This document shows, piece by piece, positions 34,017-47,425 of a DNA stretch of 64,000 nt. Location of the stretch: the NCBI GenBank assembly GCA_949358305.1, contig OX442323.1, positions 3,472,001 through 3,536,000 on the forward strand. Direction: 5' to 3'. This DNA comes from Strigamia acuminata (taxonomy: Eukaryota; Arthropoda; Chilopoda; Geophilomorpha; Linotaeniidae). The number at the start of each line of letters is the position of its first letter. Within the stretch, counting starts at the first letter, position 1. A program made the position numbers and the translations under genes. The notes below the pieces were generated by a model. The model was not told the origin of the DNA and did no database searches. It saw nothing but the letters and a program-made list of their open reading frames with translations.

Positions 34017-34352
34017 TACCGGTATGCCGATATAAAACGAAACATGCCGGTATAAGTGAAAAACTTTTTTTTCTTGGTTTTTTTTTTTTTAAAGAGCCCA
34101 GATGAATAATTATATTGGATTTTGGGTCTGAAATTTGAGTTTTATTGATATTCTGAAGATTATTACTAAAATTTGGGAAAATTTATACAAATTTCTTACA
34201 TTTTGGACATCTAAAAATGATTTTTTTGGCTAAATTCTTTAAAAAAAAATTCGTACTTACTTACATCGGCATGCCATTAAAAACGGGGTTTATCGGCATG
34301 CCGGTATAACTCACACTATACCGGCATGCGACTTAATGTGAGGTAATACGGT
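34017..34352. mobile_element. Probable inverted-repeat element
   Basis: Left TACCGGTATGCCGATA and, in reverse at the right, TACCGGCATGCCGATA are inverted. A second inner pair, ACATGCCGGTATAAGTG and CACACTATACCGGCATG, repeats the motif. The centre is AT-rich. The exact ends are unclear because the CCGGTA/TACCGG word is duplicated at each side. Confidence 0.6.
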
Positions 34353-37300
34353 AATTACTCTGTGAGTAATTCAACTTTTTATTTGAAACTAAAACTATTT
34401 TTCAGAGTTTGAAATTCAATTCAATTCGCAGCATTGTAAACTAGCCTTTAGTCGTGAAGGTTCATGCTGTGTTCGCTTCCCTGCTTAACATTGTATCATC
34501 AAAACTACCTGTTATTTTGTGACGCTGCTATCACAGTGCCCCCCCCCTACTTTACTTCTGAATAAACAAATACTTTAATGTCCACCTTATGCATATGATG
34601 TCCGCTTATTTCCGATCCATGCATATTTTAAAACTTAGTGTCCAAACATACTAGTTCACTTGTACCGTGCGGTTTTGAGCACGTTCTTTTTATTTTTTTT
34701 CTGTTTTATATTCGGTGGAAAGGTCGAGGTTTGTGCCAAGCTAGATTTTGCTGAAATGGCATAAATTTAAGGCATTGGAGGGTTTGGGAGGAATTGCAAT
34801 GCTTCATCTTATCTGGAGAGCCGCGATTTGACTTTTCCTTCTGGCGCGGCTTTGCAGATTGGAACGGAGACGAGGAGAAGCTTGGCAGGGGAGATTCGGG
34901 TTTTGATTGGATATTTGGAATTGGAGTTGTGTTTGAGGGGTTTAACAATTAATTTGAGTCGAAATTAATGTGTGTTTAAAGAGATTTTGTGCTGGTGCTC
35001 TTTAGACCTTGGGTGGCTGTACATTACATTTGAGGTTAGTGCTTTTGTAATACGACATTAGTGCATTTGGGAAAAACAAATGGTAGCATTTGAAAAGTTG
35101 AAAAGAACTTCACGCAGACTAATAGATTACATGCTGTTTTCTTTTTTAAATTGGTCTCGGATCTACGCTTTCATTGCTCGCAGGTCTGAGCACAGTTGAA
35201 AAATTTGAGAGTGCATTTCTATTGGGAGATGAGCTGAATGTTTGATGCAAATTACGTTTGTTGTTGTGTAATTTTAGCAAACATTCGCACAATATGAATT
35301 GTATGCTTAGTCAACAGATCAATACATTGATAAAACATAAACCCGGAGCTCTGGCTGAATTACTGAAGTAGTTGGGGCTGGGTTTGGGCTGCAAAAGGCG
35401 GCCTGGAGTGTCTGGCACTCCATTTTCTTACATTGTTAATTTGTGACGCTGCTCTTGCGCTGGGGTGTTCTTCACCCCCAACTTTCACATGTGTGTCTAC
35501 AGTTTGTTGATGTTATCTTGTTAGGCCACCATATGTGGGGGACTGCTTTGTAAAACTAGGCAATAAAACACTTAGATTAGAGAGCTCTAGCAGCGAGCAT
35601 CATTTTAAATCCGTCTCTCTCTATTTCTACTTTACAAATACACTACCAAGCACAGAAAGACACAACATGCGCGACCTGTGTATTTTTGTATCTGACTTCG
35701 TCCGACTACATCCAACTACAATCGGTGCAATCAAATACCAGAAACACAACAGGGCCCATGATTATATTAGACCTTGGTAAATGTTAATTTGAGTTTTTGC
35801 ATCGCTGGAACGAATATTGTAGCCAAGTACACAACACAGAGTAGTTGCAATCAGACGAAACAAAGCAAATCTAGTTTTGTGGTTTTGTAGAAAATATCGT
35901 TTTGAGGTCCTCATCACACATTTTGTGGGCAGTTAGGGAATATTTTGTGAACATTACGACTTCTGTCTTGTATTGTCTTACGTACACACTATATATCAAT
36001 CCTTTGTAATGCGTTTTTTCAGTCGCCAATGAAGATTGCCAAAGGTGGACCGAAAGCGCTTTGATGGGAAATAAAGTGTACCGCGTATGTCATACTGTAA
36101 TGTCATAAAGATTCCCTTTCATTTATTTTAGACGTTTGTAATTTGATAGCGTTACTACAGACCGCTGAGAATCTCAATTTTCTAAAAACCATTGTAACGG
36201 TCAAAGTCGAACCAACCACGTGACATATACTTCTTGGTTTGGTAGAAGCGTAGTTTTGAATAAAGGTCAGGAATGTAATGATACGACACGGTGTATTGAC
36301 ACCACAAGGAATTATGCAGGTTTAAGTGCATTGAAAAAGTACATTGTATTGGCAACAAAACCAACACGAAGTTACAGCCATTTTGTTGTTCCTGATAAGT
36401 CAACTGCATTGTGGGTGATAATTAATGTGCAAATTTGTCATATACGACGTCTCGTCTACGAGAAAACTAACACGCGTGGTTTTCCAGATGACTAAAATTC
36501 AGTTTTTTCACTTATCTGCAAAGCTGTGAGCATGTAAACTTGGTAATTGACAAGCCCACGTTTACAGAAGAAAGACGATGTTAAATGCATGCACAGAATG
36601 TGATGCGCAGTTTGAATTTGGCATCGCAGCGTGAAAGCAAGGACGAATTTGACCCATCAAAGCTGAGTATGGACTAAATTTAGCACCGCTGTGCAACTGC
36701 TAGAGCTAGTTTGCAATGCCGTGAAGCATCCTATTGGTTTTGGACACTTGTTTCACTTACTAATTACATGCTTCGCTATCAACTTTGCACGTTGCCTTTG
36801 CAATCTTGAAATCGTTTAGTGGAGCAAAAGGGAAGAAACTTACCGTAAGCTGAATCTAGCCAAGCACGAGGCAAACATAATGCAGGTTTCAGCCACGTTG
36901 AACGACGAAAGTGAATAGTTTTATGCTTTTAATTAGTGGGGAAAAGGACAAAAGCAATTTGTGCAATTATGATTGCAGGGAGGAAACTGACAGGTGCAAT
37001 TTGTGCCGGGTTTTTTCAAAAGTTGTTCAAAGTTCTTTCTTTCTGTCTGTCGCTTCCCACAGCACCGTGCCTGTGGCTTTGGTGGCAAAGTTGTGGTTGG
37101 CAGTCTTATCTCGCAGCCCGAGGATGCGGGTTAAGTCTGGTGGAGAGTTTTAAAAAGGAAAATAAAGCTATCGGTTTTATGTTTGTTGCGCATCACACAT
37201 TTAAGGTAAACGGTGCGGTGTTAGGCGTTGATTTAACGAGTGTTGGATGTGCTTAATTATTTATTTCGTTGTGTGAAAATGTGAACAAATCTGGAGGGAT

Positions 37301-37860
37301 AGAAAGGGCAGATCAAAGGGTCGTGATTAAAAGACGAAAGACGCAGATGTTTCGCATTGGATTCTGGCTGTATTGAACGTACAGAATTAATATCCGGTTT
37401 TAAGCCGGGACGTGGCATTGGGCTGATGATTATCAGAGAGAAACTGCACAACTCGACTGGGTTAAAATCGATTCTTGTTTACTAAAATTGAGATGCTTGG
37501 GGATCATTTGAAGGGTTTTAGTTTGTTGATTGTAGGGTTTCTGACTTTGAGGTTTGAAGGTATCGCGTCCGGCATGCTGAGGCCGTATTCATACTATGCA
37601 TCGCTTTCTGCGCGGTTGTTTACTTATTTAAGAGCGTGAAGTCTAATGTTAGGTTTGATGATGGTAAAATAAGAGTGTTGTAAATAAAGAACGATAAAGT
37701 CATTAAGAAAATTAATTTATGACATGGAAAATCGAAATATTGTTGGTTTGTTTCCTTTGGGTGCAGCGAGCTTGACCATCGCCGTGGTAATTGCATGCGC
37801 AGTGTGGTGCGCAGAATTTGGCATCAAGATACCGCAGACTGTAGTTTCAGAATTGTCGGG
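34353..37860 (+). other. Intron stretch, mostly unrecognised
   Basis: Contains two of the three copies of the short repeat described at 39948-40010 (36592-36632 and 37793-37852). ORFs of 60-106 residues show no domain. Confidence 0.5.
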
Positions 37861-37863
37861 GAT

Positions 37864-38430
37864 TGTTCTAGATTTTGAACTATTTTGTCCTAGATTTTGA
37901 ACTATTTTGTTCTAGATTTTGAACTATTTTGTTCTAGATTTTGAACTATTTTATCCGTGATTTTGAACTATTTTGTCCTAGATTTTGAACTATTTTGTCC
38001 TAGATTTTGAACTATTTTATCCTAGATTTTGAACTATTTTGTCATAGATTTTGAACTATTTTGTCCTAGATTTTGAACAATAGTGTGCTAGATAATGAAC
38101 AATGTTGCCCTAGATTTTAAACAATTTGTTCTAGATTTTGAACAATGTTCTTCTAGATTTTGAACAATGTTGTCCTAGATTTTGAAAAATGTTGTCATAG
38201 GTTTTGAATAATATTGTCCTAGATTTTGAACAATATTGTCCTAGATTTTGAACAATATTGTCCTAGATTTTGAACAATATTGTCCTAGATTTTGAACAAT
38301 ATTGTCCTAGATTTTGAACAATATTGTCCTAGATTTTGAACAATATTGTCCTAGATTTTGAACAATATTGTCCTAGATTTTGAACAATATTGTCCTAAGT
38401 TTTGAACAATGTTGTCATAGAGTTTGATCA
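37864..38430 (+). repeat. 22-bp minisatellite, about 25 units, two blocks
   Basis: The unit is ATTTTGAAC followed by a variable middle and TCCTAG. The first block (to about 38060) has TATTTTG after GAAC; the later block (about 38200-38390) has AATATTG and is nearly uniform. A mixed transition lies between. This two-block structure shows homogenisation of the later block. Confidence 0.94.
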
Positions 38431-39440
38431 TATGGAATGGTTTACCAGTGAGCAGCCGGGAGATGAGGGAAATGTTTGAGTTATTTATTTTATTTTAGTT
38501 TTATTTATTTATTTACTTATCAATTTATTTATTTATTTGGTGAAATTTAATTTGCGATTGCTTTGAAGTTTACGTTTCTTTAGTTCTTTATTTGATGGGT
38601 ATACCGTGTGGTGACAATTGAAAACTTGAAAGAAGACAAGCTGGGTAAGTGAATGAAATTCTCTTTTGAGTTGCAAGCTCACAAACACGCATCATGTTTG
38701 GCATTTTTATTTACTTTTGCCCGTGTCGAATTAAATGTGCAGCTATCAAATTCCCACTCAAGGTGAGTCGTCTCAAAGTGAGTTTGGGTCCGTTGATATT
38801 AACTTTTTTTGGGCTGTGGGGGAATGCGTATCGTGTGGGTCGTAAATAATTTCAATCAATTTTTGATTGTAGACGGCTGAGTGTTTTAGATGTTGCTTTA
38901 TGTCGTAAAAATATGGAAAGAAGTGAGATGACTTGAAAACTCCTTAGGCGTTTGTTGCTAGAACTGCAGCGTTCCAGTGCAGTTTCCATTATAAATGAAG
39001 GCGGCGCGGGTTGCACATTGGTCCCCACGGAGTCGTCATTACAAATGCCCGGATTATTCCGACATTTGCTCTTCTTTTTGCTTAACTATCATTCCATCCA
39101 CAACTGGAAAAATCGTTTTCTTTCTGCGGCTCTTGGTTAAATAATTTTTTGCGGTAAATTTTAGTTTTTGGGTTTTACGAGTGAACTAGTAGTCCCGCAC
39201 GCCCAGGTGCCAATCAGTGACGAATAAATTAATATCAGCAATAAAATTTAAAACATTAATTTCAACAATGTTGTAAATTACTTGGTCAATGAATATACAG
39301 GGTGTTTCAGAATTCATGTTACACAGAAATAGGGGGTATAGAGGGGGACAAGGAGGTCACGTTTCCACTAATCAAAAATTCCAAAACAAATTTCTCACTT
39401 AGTCACGGCCCCAAAGTCAATGGAAGATTTCAAATATTGC
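38431..39440 (+). other. Intron stretch with nothing recognised
   Basis: TTTA/ATTT-rich near 38475-38545. No gene or repeat borders. Confidence 0.55.
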
Positions 39441-39449
39441 ACGTCACGC

Positions 39450-39564
39450 ATATTGCCCACGTTTGCCAGGTTACACACAATCGGTAGCCAACAGCAGAAG
39501 TTTATTACAAGAGATGTTTTTTTATTTGACAATTACGCTTTAACCTGGCAAACATGGGCGATAT
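39450..39564. repeat. Foldback with 24-bp arms
   Basis: ATATTGCCCACGTTTGCCAG (39450 on) and, in reverse at 39541-39564, ATATCGCCCATGTTTGCCAG, each followed by GTTA, match at 22 of 24 positions across a loop of about 67 bases. It lies just upstream of another structured stretch at 39651-39800. Confidence 0.8.
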
Positions 39565-39650
39565 TGTTACGAGCGCAGACCTCGCTGAGAAACAGCGGGT
39601 CTAAACGCTCTATGTTGAGAAAGTAATTCCAAATGCTCTCACTAGTCAAT

Positions 39651-39800
39651 CGGGATCTTCCAGATTCGCTCACCAGTTGTCGCTGCGCTAATTATGCGCA
39701 GGACAACTGGGCTATTCAATTAAGCAGAGCGGGGGAGGATCCAGAGTTTACTTCTGAACTGAAGTAAGCTGCAGAGAGCAGAAGAGTTCTGGATCTCAAA
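39651..39800. repeat. Cluster of nested hairpins
   Basis: CCAGTTGTC (39673-39681) pairs with GACAACTGG (39702-39710), with inner GCGC arms. GGATCCAGA (about 39737) pairs with TCTGGATC (about 39788), enclosing ACTTCTGAACTGAAGT, itself a palindrome. It may be part of the same element as 39450-39564 or a structured transposon end. No known RNA family is recognised. Confidence 0.6.
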
Positions 39801-39947
39801 CAGACAACATGATTAGGCATGGCTCCTGTAGACCAGCGCACGCAGCGCTCGGTGTCTTCAGCCTAGATAAAGTTATAAAGACAATTCATTATTAGGCTTA
39901 ATGTTATGCTTAACACTGCTAAATAACAACTGGAATTAGGAAATCAA

Positions 39948-40010
39948 CTGCGCAGAATGGGATGCGCAGTGTGAATTTGGCTTCACGATACCGGGAGTTG
40001 TGGTTTTTGT
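39948..40010 (+). repeat. Short dispersed repeat, family I (three copies)
   Basis: GATGCGCAGTGTGAATTTGG followed by C(T/A)TCACGATACC recurs at 36592-36632 (GATGCGCAGTTTGAATTTGG) and 37793-37852 (TGCGCAGAATTTGGCATCAA), all on the same strand within about 3.4 kb. Borders are unclear. Confidence 0.65.
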
Positions 40011-43000
40011 TTTTGCGGTTTTTGATTATGATATTATGTCTGGAGATAGGGCAAAGACAGCAATGACTCTTCGGTCTTTGTCAAATAACATTAGCTTCAC
40101 ATTTGACGTTTTTTATTTAAAAAATTTAAAAAAAAAGAAAAAAGAATTTATTTTGTGCTGGCACACTTGGTGAAAGGGGCAAAAAACGCAGCGATGCGTT
40201 CGGACTCGCTGACATGGAGGTTTGTGAATAGTATGCTTGCTCGATTCAATTGGTAATTTGCCAGTTCATCTTGCTTATTAGGACGGGCTGTAGGATTATT
40301 GATTGTCGACGTGAATTTGGAGCGAGGGGATTCGAATCGCTTGTTTGTTCAGACGATGCGCGCCTGATTTATTCCACGAGAAAGTAAACAGAAAGGTTGT
40401 TGATAATTGGAAAAGGAAAGCGAATTAATTAATTTCCACGCGGGGGCGAAGGACATTAGTAAGAAACTCGCCAGAAACAAGTCGTGAGGACAAACAGCTT
40501 TCACGAATCGAGGTTTAAGTGGGATTTCGAAATGTGTGATTTTTCGCGTTTGATGGGTTTGAACTCGATGCTACTCCATTAGTCGGAGCTCGAGGACCCT
40601 GCAGAGGGATTTCTGAGGTGCGTGGTTGGAGCGACGCGTAAAAATTCGGCTCTTGGCAACTCTTGCCGGCGACGATTTGTAACGAGTTTGCAATTTTTTT
40701 TTTTTTATTCTACGGTTGGAGACAGAGATACTGGGATCTGCGCGCGTTCCAATTATCCCTCCGTGAGGAATTGGTCGAAGAGAGCTATAAACTGTAATCC
40801 TATGAAACTAGTTTCCAGTTGGGAGGAGGAGGCTGCAGTTGTCTTTACAGTCGAACAACTCCTTTTAACAAAACGAGGAAAAGACGAATCTGATGAGACG
40901 ATGTCGCTAGATTGAAGCGAAACTCGATCGGAGAGTCGGAAAAATTGATTTGCTTTTATTTAAGACAAATCCTTTGCTCACAAATAACAAGAGTTTGTAT
41001 TGTCAGGATAATTAAGCTTTATTTGTGTTGTTTTTATTTTTTTGTGCGCGTAATCTGGAGATATTTACAAAGTAAAGTTAAATTTAGTCTGTCGCATAAT
41101 TTAAACAGGAATAAACAAGTGCAAATCGGCTTTATTTGGTTTATATGCATAAAATTTGCACGGGAAACGACGAAAGTTGTTTTATTTTCTAATGAAATGC
41201 TCTGAATTATTTAATTCTTTGCGGTGAATAATGTTGAAAATCGTTGGAAGGAATTTGCCTCAATTCGTAATGTTTAAAGTCGCTTTTCTTTATTCGCACA
41301 CGTCATGCACGTGTCGGTGTCTAAAATGGAAGTGTTTAACCCTAGATAATTTTCGGCTGCAATATAAGTCTTTTAAAGCATTCAACTGCGGTTTCGCGCT
41401 TATTTATTAGGAATAAGTGTGATAAAAAAAGTCACGTTCTGGGTTGCGAGATTACAAGAACTCCCCCTGGTGGGAGACCCTCATTCGGGATTTGCATATT
41501 GGATCCAGGTGACACTCAAAATATAAACAACAAATAAAAGAAAATGAAATAAAAAAAATATATATATATAATACATATATATACTTTCTTTGATAAAGGC
41601 AATGACCGCAAGTGTAAAGGGTCGATGTCACACTAGAAGCAACTCATCACGCATCAACGAATAGTGGCAGTAAAAGAAAAGCGTATATTGAAGTCCAGTG
41701 GCTGTGGAAGGCACTTGGCAACACGTGTTGGCTTCTTTATTCTCTTTGCGCACTGTTATCTGCGCGCTGATAATTGGCAAAAGATTAATTCGCTTCAATT
41801 TTCACTTCTTATATACACCGAGCGAAATTAATGCCTGGCAACGAGCCCGTATCGGCGACATAACGCTGCTCACCGCGCACCACTCGTGTAATTACGGAAA
41901 GGGGAGAAAAATGTAACGTGATCTTTTGAAATTCTCGCAAAAACGATGTTTTTTTGTTTGGTTTTTATTCGGTTTTATTTTTAGTGATGGAAATAAACGT
42001 TCAATGAACTGCTGGTTTAAAGTGGAATGCGTGCATACCATTTAGAAAATGAAATTGCAACGGCTCGGTTGCTATTGTGTTTACTGTTTACAAATGGAGT
42101 GCATTTTCCATGCGCCTACAATTTAATTAAAGTAATTCGATTTGAACGGTTTTATAAAATTTCAGCAGATTTTTTTTTTTTACTATTTTTTTTTAAAGCC
42201 AATTTTGGTGGAATTTTATTGGTGTATTGGTAAATTTGGTTTGGTCAAGTCGTTTTCTCTGAATCTTTGATGGCGAATTTGATAAATTTAGGTTTGGTGA
42301 AAAGCGGCGCGTACGTTTCGAACGTGCTCGATGGTGTACAATATTTATTCGTGGCCTGTAATCGAGTGACGTGCGGCAGACACGGTTTGAAGGCAAAATG
42401 CAGTCAGTATGTTTAATGGATGAATGTAGTTTGAATGATTGAGTTTGGTAGAGAAGCAAAAATTTAAATTTCAAACGAGTATTCGCGCAAGTCGTTAGGC
42501 GGACATCCGCAACGTGTTCTTACGTGTCATGGCCGTCGATCGAATGTGCAAATATCGATCGGCCAGTGGGTTTCTTTGAACTCGTCTCGTGCTGATGCAC
42601 GTCTAATGATGGAGGATTTCCGATTGAAGCACACGGCGTTAAGATTTCTCTATTTTTTCTTTTTTTTTGAAGTTTTTTATTTTAAGTTTTGATGGCTTAA
42701 ATTGTGGTTTTGATGAATTTTATGGCTGTTAAAATGGAATTGCGAATCGATAATTGATGAGATGCCAAACGATGACATTTTAATTTTATGCGTTTGATGG
42801 ATTTGCATCGATTTTAATCGCGGGGAGGTTGAGGCAATTATGCGAGGTGATTGATACATAATTAAGGTAATTCGTGCATTTGCAAGAATCAATATTGATA
42901 ATGGTCATGATTGGTAAGACTTATCTGTGCTTGATGGTCTATCACAGTCAAATCGAATTAAATATTTTGTTTGTCAGGAAATTCGTGCGAGTGACCATCG

Positions 43001-45290
43001 CATGGTCATCAATAGTCAAAGAAATTTATTCGAATTGATTGTGGTAGATAATCATTTTTATTTTATTTTTTTATTTTTATTATTTTTTTTTAATTTTTTA
43101 ATTTTTTAATTTTTTTAAAATATAGTTTTATATTTTCTGTGTGTGAACATGAATCGCTTAAAAGAGCCCCGTAGCAAATATGATTTTTGTTTGAAATTTC
43201 AGCTTTGCTTGATGAAATACTGCAAAATTCAGCTCCACAGTTTTGAGCCCCCAGCAGTAAATAAGGTAGGCTCTTATACAAATGTATAAAAATCTGGAGC
43301 TTTTTTATTGTATGTTTATTTTTAATTTCTCTTAAATTTTTTTTTTTTTTTTTTATTTATTTATTTTTATTATTTTTGATTAATTTTACTTTTGAATGAA
43401 TTGCTATGTAAGTTGCATGTTTGAAATTGCGTGCTTGGTTGTATTCATTCATATGATCAAAATGCTTCATGTAGTCACACTTATATACGATTTATTTATT
43501 TATATGTGTATGTAAATATTTTTTTTTCGCTTCAATTTATTATTTTATATCTGTGTAAGTGTGTAAATGTGGTCACTCGTCGCAAAACACGGGGTTTAGT
43601 CTGAAGTAAATTTCCGTTTGGGAAAAGAAAAATAAGCACTGTTAATTAAGACTAATCAGCTGATTTATAGTCTCGTTTCCGACACATGAATGAAGATTAA
43701 GTGGCAGGGCTAATTGCTTGTCGGATTCACGTATGGCGTCTGTACATCTAATTATTTTATTTATTTTATTTACTTAGAAAATTAATTTTTTTTTTTTATA
43801 AAAAATATAAATTTTTTTTTTGGTCAGTTTAATGCGTTCTAAATGTAAATTAGCTTATTAATCTTTGGATACTTAGGGATTTTTATCCGCAAACAAGATG
43901 GGATGGGGCCATAGTCCACATGATGGCGATGAAAGCATTAGTTCATGTATTAGCGCTTTATCGGTCACTGACCTTTTAGTCGTGCATTGTAGTACGATGA
44001 TTACATTTGCAATTCAAGTGAGTTCGCGAGCCCCGAGATAAAATGGTCGAATTTTCTATTGTAAGTGTTTTTTTTTTTTATTAATTAATTTTTTTTTAAT
44101 GGAAATTTTAATTTGATATCGGTTAAACTTGTGTCGAATTTGCACTTTGCAGATGTGAATTTTTTTTTTATATTTGAAACGCGTGTTTTTTGCATGCTGA
44201 TATGTACCAGGTGTGCAAGAAGAGAATTTTTCCTAGTTTTTTATTTATTTAGTTTTATTTAATTTTTTTATGATTTGTAATTGCGTTAGGTAAAATGCGG
44301 GTTGCTTTTAGGGTTGGGCTTCCCTGCATGCCCCATAGACCGCACATTATCTTTTCCGTTTTCATTTAATCGAGTTTGCAATTAGATAAATAAAGTCGCG
44401 CCGTGGAAACGAATGAAACGGGTAGTTTAATGTGTTTTAAAACTATCCCCGAGAGAAATTCGCCTCCCCAATTTGACTGAGGACATTTTAGAGGTCGTTG
44501 TTATTTGCACTCAAGGTCTTTTGAATAGCTGCAAGTGCGATTTGCCTGCCAAGAAATCTTATTGGATACCGTTGAATCGTGGCTGTAAATTCTGGGTTTA
44601 AAACCTTTGAGATTGTTTAAAGGTTAGCACCGTTCGGTTTTGCGCCTCTAGTGGTGTTTTTACTAAGCAGATTTGCATGCGCTTGTTGTTGGCCAAGCTG
44701 GTATTGGTCTCTTGCGAGTTTATTTGCGCGGTCACTGCTTGTGCAGAAAGCCAAAGGCCGTGGCCGAGCCAATGGAAGACGGGGTTTTGCAGGGAAGAAC
44801 GGTCGGGGGGAAAAAACAAGTCAGTGTGAAGTGTCTTTGCTGGCATTGGGCCAGAAGAGATTTGGTGGTTTGACGTCGCTGCAGGCTTATTGTTGAGTTG
44901 TTGGTCATTACCAAGTACATGGAGAATGAAAACAACACATTTCTATTTCTGGTGGTGGGGAAAGAGAGGGAAAAAATGGTTACTGTACCAATTGTGAATC
45001 CAATTATTGGAAAACGATATAAATTGAACTTTATTTTTCATTTATTTATTTTTATTTTTTGTTTTTTTTTTATTTTTATTTTTATTTTTATTTTGTTTTT
45101 TAGGTTTGGAATTGTCTTTTTGAAGGCCTAGAGTTAAAGGGATATTGCGTTGTGGGTTTGGTTTGGATTTATTTTTAGATGTAGGGTTTTGACGTGGTTA
45201 AGATTGAGTGCTGGTTGGAGATGTGGAATTGGCTTTAAGTGTTTTTGATTGGGAATTGAGTTGTTGCGAGGTGCTTTCAAGAGAAACTAT
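40011..45290 (+). other. Intron stretch, mostly unrecognised
   Basis: Holds a TA-rich microsatellite at 41558-41582, T-rich and TTTA-rich tracts (43055-43120, 43325-43375, 43500-43525, 45030-45100) and GC-richer islands near 41630-41900, 42480-42620 and 44290-44560. No gene, transposon ends or RNA gene could be supported. Confidence 0.5.
41558..41582 (+). repeat. (TA)n microsatellite, interrupted
   Basis: TATATATATATA, then ATACATATATATA after a poly-A run. Confidence 0.9.
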
Positions 45291-45291
45291 A

Positions 45292-45656
45292 TACCGTATT
45301 TTATCGATTAAGAGCCGCGGCTCTAATTGAAAACTGCCATTTTTGTCAGCAATTACAATTTCGGTTTTTCATTTGTTATATTTGTTTAATATGACTAACG
45401 GAGTCTGAACGTCACGAACGAAGCGACGTTCATCGTTCTTGCAGGTAAATACGGAAATACTATCGTACTTTTGCAAAAATACGGTATTGTTACGCGTACG
45501 GATCGTAATTTCCATTGAGTCAGTCTCTCTCATTCTTTCTTCAAAGCACATTACGTGAGTTAGATCTATTAAGGACATAAAACCACGTAATAGTATTCTT
45601 TGTGTCTTAGCCGCGGCTACTATTCGAGGGTGACTTTTAATCAGTAAAATACGGTA
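45292..45656. mobile_element. MITE family F copy 2, TA target duplication
   Basis: Left TACCGTATTTTATCGATTAA then GAGCCGCGGCTC; right GCCGCGGCTAC then TAAAATACGGTA, inverted to the left end. TA on both flanks (45290-45291 and 45657-45658) fits Tc1/mariner-type targeting. The body closely matches 21452-21804. It is 365 bp and non-coding. Confidence 0.9.
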
Positions 45657-45735
45657 TATATAGTTACAGTTTTTATTTTAGTTATTTATAATGCATCGTG
45701 TTTTGACTTAAAAACACATTCTGTATAACATTCAT

Positions 45736-45866
45736 ATTTGACGAGTACGTTTCATAATCCATTTTACAAACTGTATTATCATTTGCACGCAAAAATGTAT
45801 TACAAAATGCATTCTCGTGACACCCAATGCATTTTTAAAATACATCGCAGTGCATTTTTGAACCAT
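45736..45866. repeat. Family C repeat, inverted copy
   Basis: The reverse complement carries TAATACATTTTTGCGTGCAA, then ATGATAATACAGTTTGTAAA, matching 4108-4180, and GGTTCAAAAATGCACTG, like the border at 3877. Confidence 0.65.
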
Positions 45867-45869
45867 TAT

Positions 45870-47425
45870 GGGGAGAGGTTGAGTATCCAAGATGTCGGCA
45901 ATGGAAAAACACAATTTTTCCACAAAATGCCAAAGAAATAGATTAAAGTGACTTTTTGAATGCGACTTGCGAGTTGAAGGGTATTTTTAATTTAAAAGAC
46001 ACTTAAAATACGACATTCTGATTGCTGGCTTCGTTCGTTGTCTCTTTTTTATTTAATTTATTTTTTATTTCATTATTTTGTCCGTTTGATTTTACTTCTA
46101 TGTTTTTTTTTAATTAAAATGAAAAGAGGGAGAAAAGTCGATGGGGAAATATATTTGAAAAAAAAAATTATTTAGCAAACTAAGCTCGAGGATTCTTGCC
46201 AAGGTTCAATTGAAGCTGCCAAGTGCTTGGGTAATGAAGCAGGAAAATTATGGAAAGTTTTGTACGTTTCTTTGGGACTTTATCTGGCATTCGGAAAAAA
46301 AAAATTAAATTTGATGGTGAATAAAAAAAAAAAAAAAAAAAAAAAAAATTTAAAAAAATCTGGGCAATTGCAGTTATCACTCGAAATGAACTCTTCATCA
46401 AATCAGTTAAATTGGCAGAAATTGCCTCTTTTTTTTCATCGTCTACTTTCTGCAGCCAAATTCGAGATTGGCAGTAATCTGGATGATTAATCCCAGTTGC
46501 AAAGTCTTTCTTTATATCTCAAGCAGGCAGCCACCATACATGGAAGTTAAGTAAGCTGTGCGAGGATTAAGTGGGTTTTGCTGCTATGGAAAGCAATTTG
46601 CGACGCTTTAATAGATTTTAGTGTTTTTTTTTTTTTTCCTTTCTTTTTCTTTTAATGCAGGACCCTTAACGTTTGTGTCGTTTTATTTATTTTTTGTTTT
46701 TCATCTCTCTTCGTTTATTTTTATTTTGGTTCAAAATGAAAATAAAAGTCTCGGAAGTGTGTTTATGGCAGCCGTATTGACATTTGTGAGTTGCAATTGG
46801 AAAAGTCATTAATTTCTGAACGTTTTTCATTTTTATTTTTATTATTTTTTGTTGTTTTTTATTTTTGAGCGATTTGTTGTTAGGTTAGAAATGTGGGCAT
46901 AAAAATGGCTCGGTTGATTACGAATAGAATGCGTGGGGAATGGTTTCGTGTTGCATTGCACGCAGAATGAAATATTTTGAGGCTGTTTGATGATTTGTTC
47001 GTGTTTAAATACTTGATACGTTTTGTGTGCGGTTTGTAAACTCGATTGTGCAGCGAAAGTAAAAGGTCAGCGAATCGATCGGGCGAACAACTTAAATTGA
47101 AAGGCGAGCGGTTGCTTGTCCATTTTACTTGCACTAATCATTCACTAAATGAAATATTTAGGAGGAAACCGGCTAATGCGATTATCTGGGGCGACTGTGG
47201 CGTTCAAGTAAAAACTCTTTGATTTTTGAGTCGGTGAAAAGGCAGGCTTCGCTGCATTGCATCCTCACATACACAAAATATTGGAATTTGCTAGAAGTAT
47301 CGTTTCAAGTTCTTTATTTTCAAAATGTATTGATTTCGTGTGTTCCGATTATTCCAAAATATTGTTGGTTTCGATTATTCTTTATAAATCTTGTTAAGTT
47401 TTAGCAAGAATTAATACACATTTGT
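45870..47425 (+). other. Intron stretch with a long poly-A run
   Basis: A run of 24 A at about 46325-46348 is the main landmark, with T-rich tracts near 46625-46640 and 46690-46725. No gene or repeat ends recognised. Confidence 0.55.

Noticed and set aside
46523-46590. 5S rRNA-like words (GAAGTTAAG, then GGATTAAGTGGGT)
   Set aside because: Resemblance is short and gapped, without the internal control region or stem pairing.
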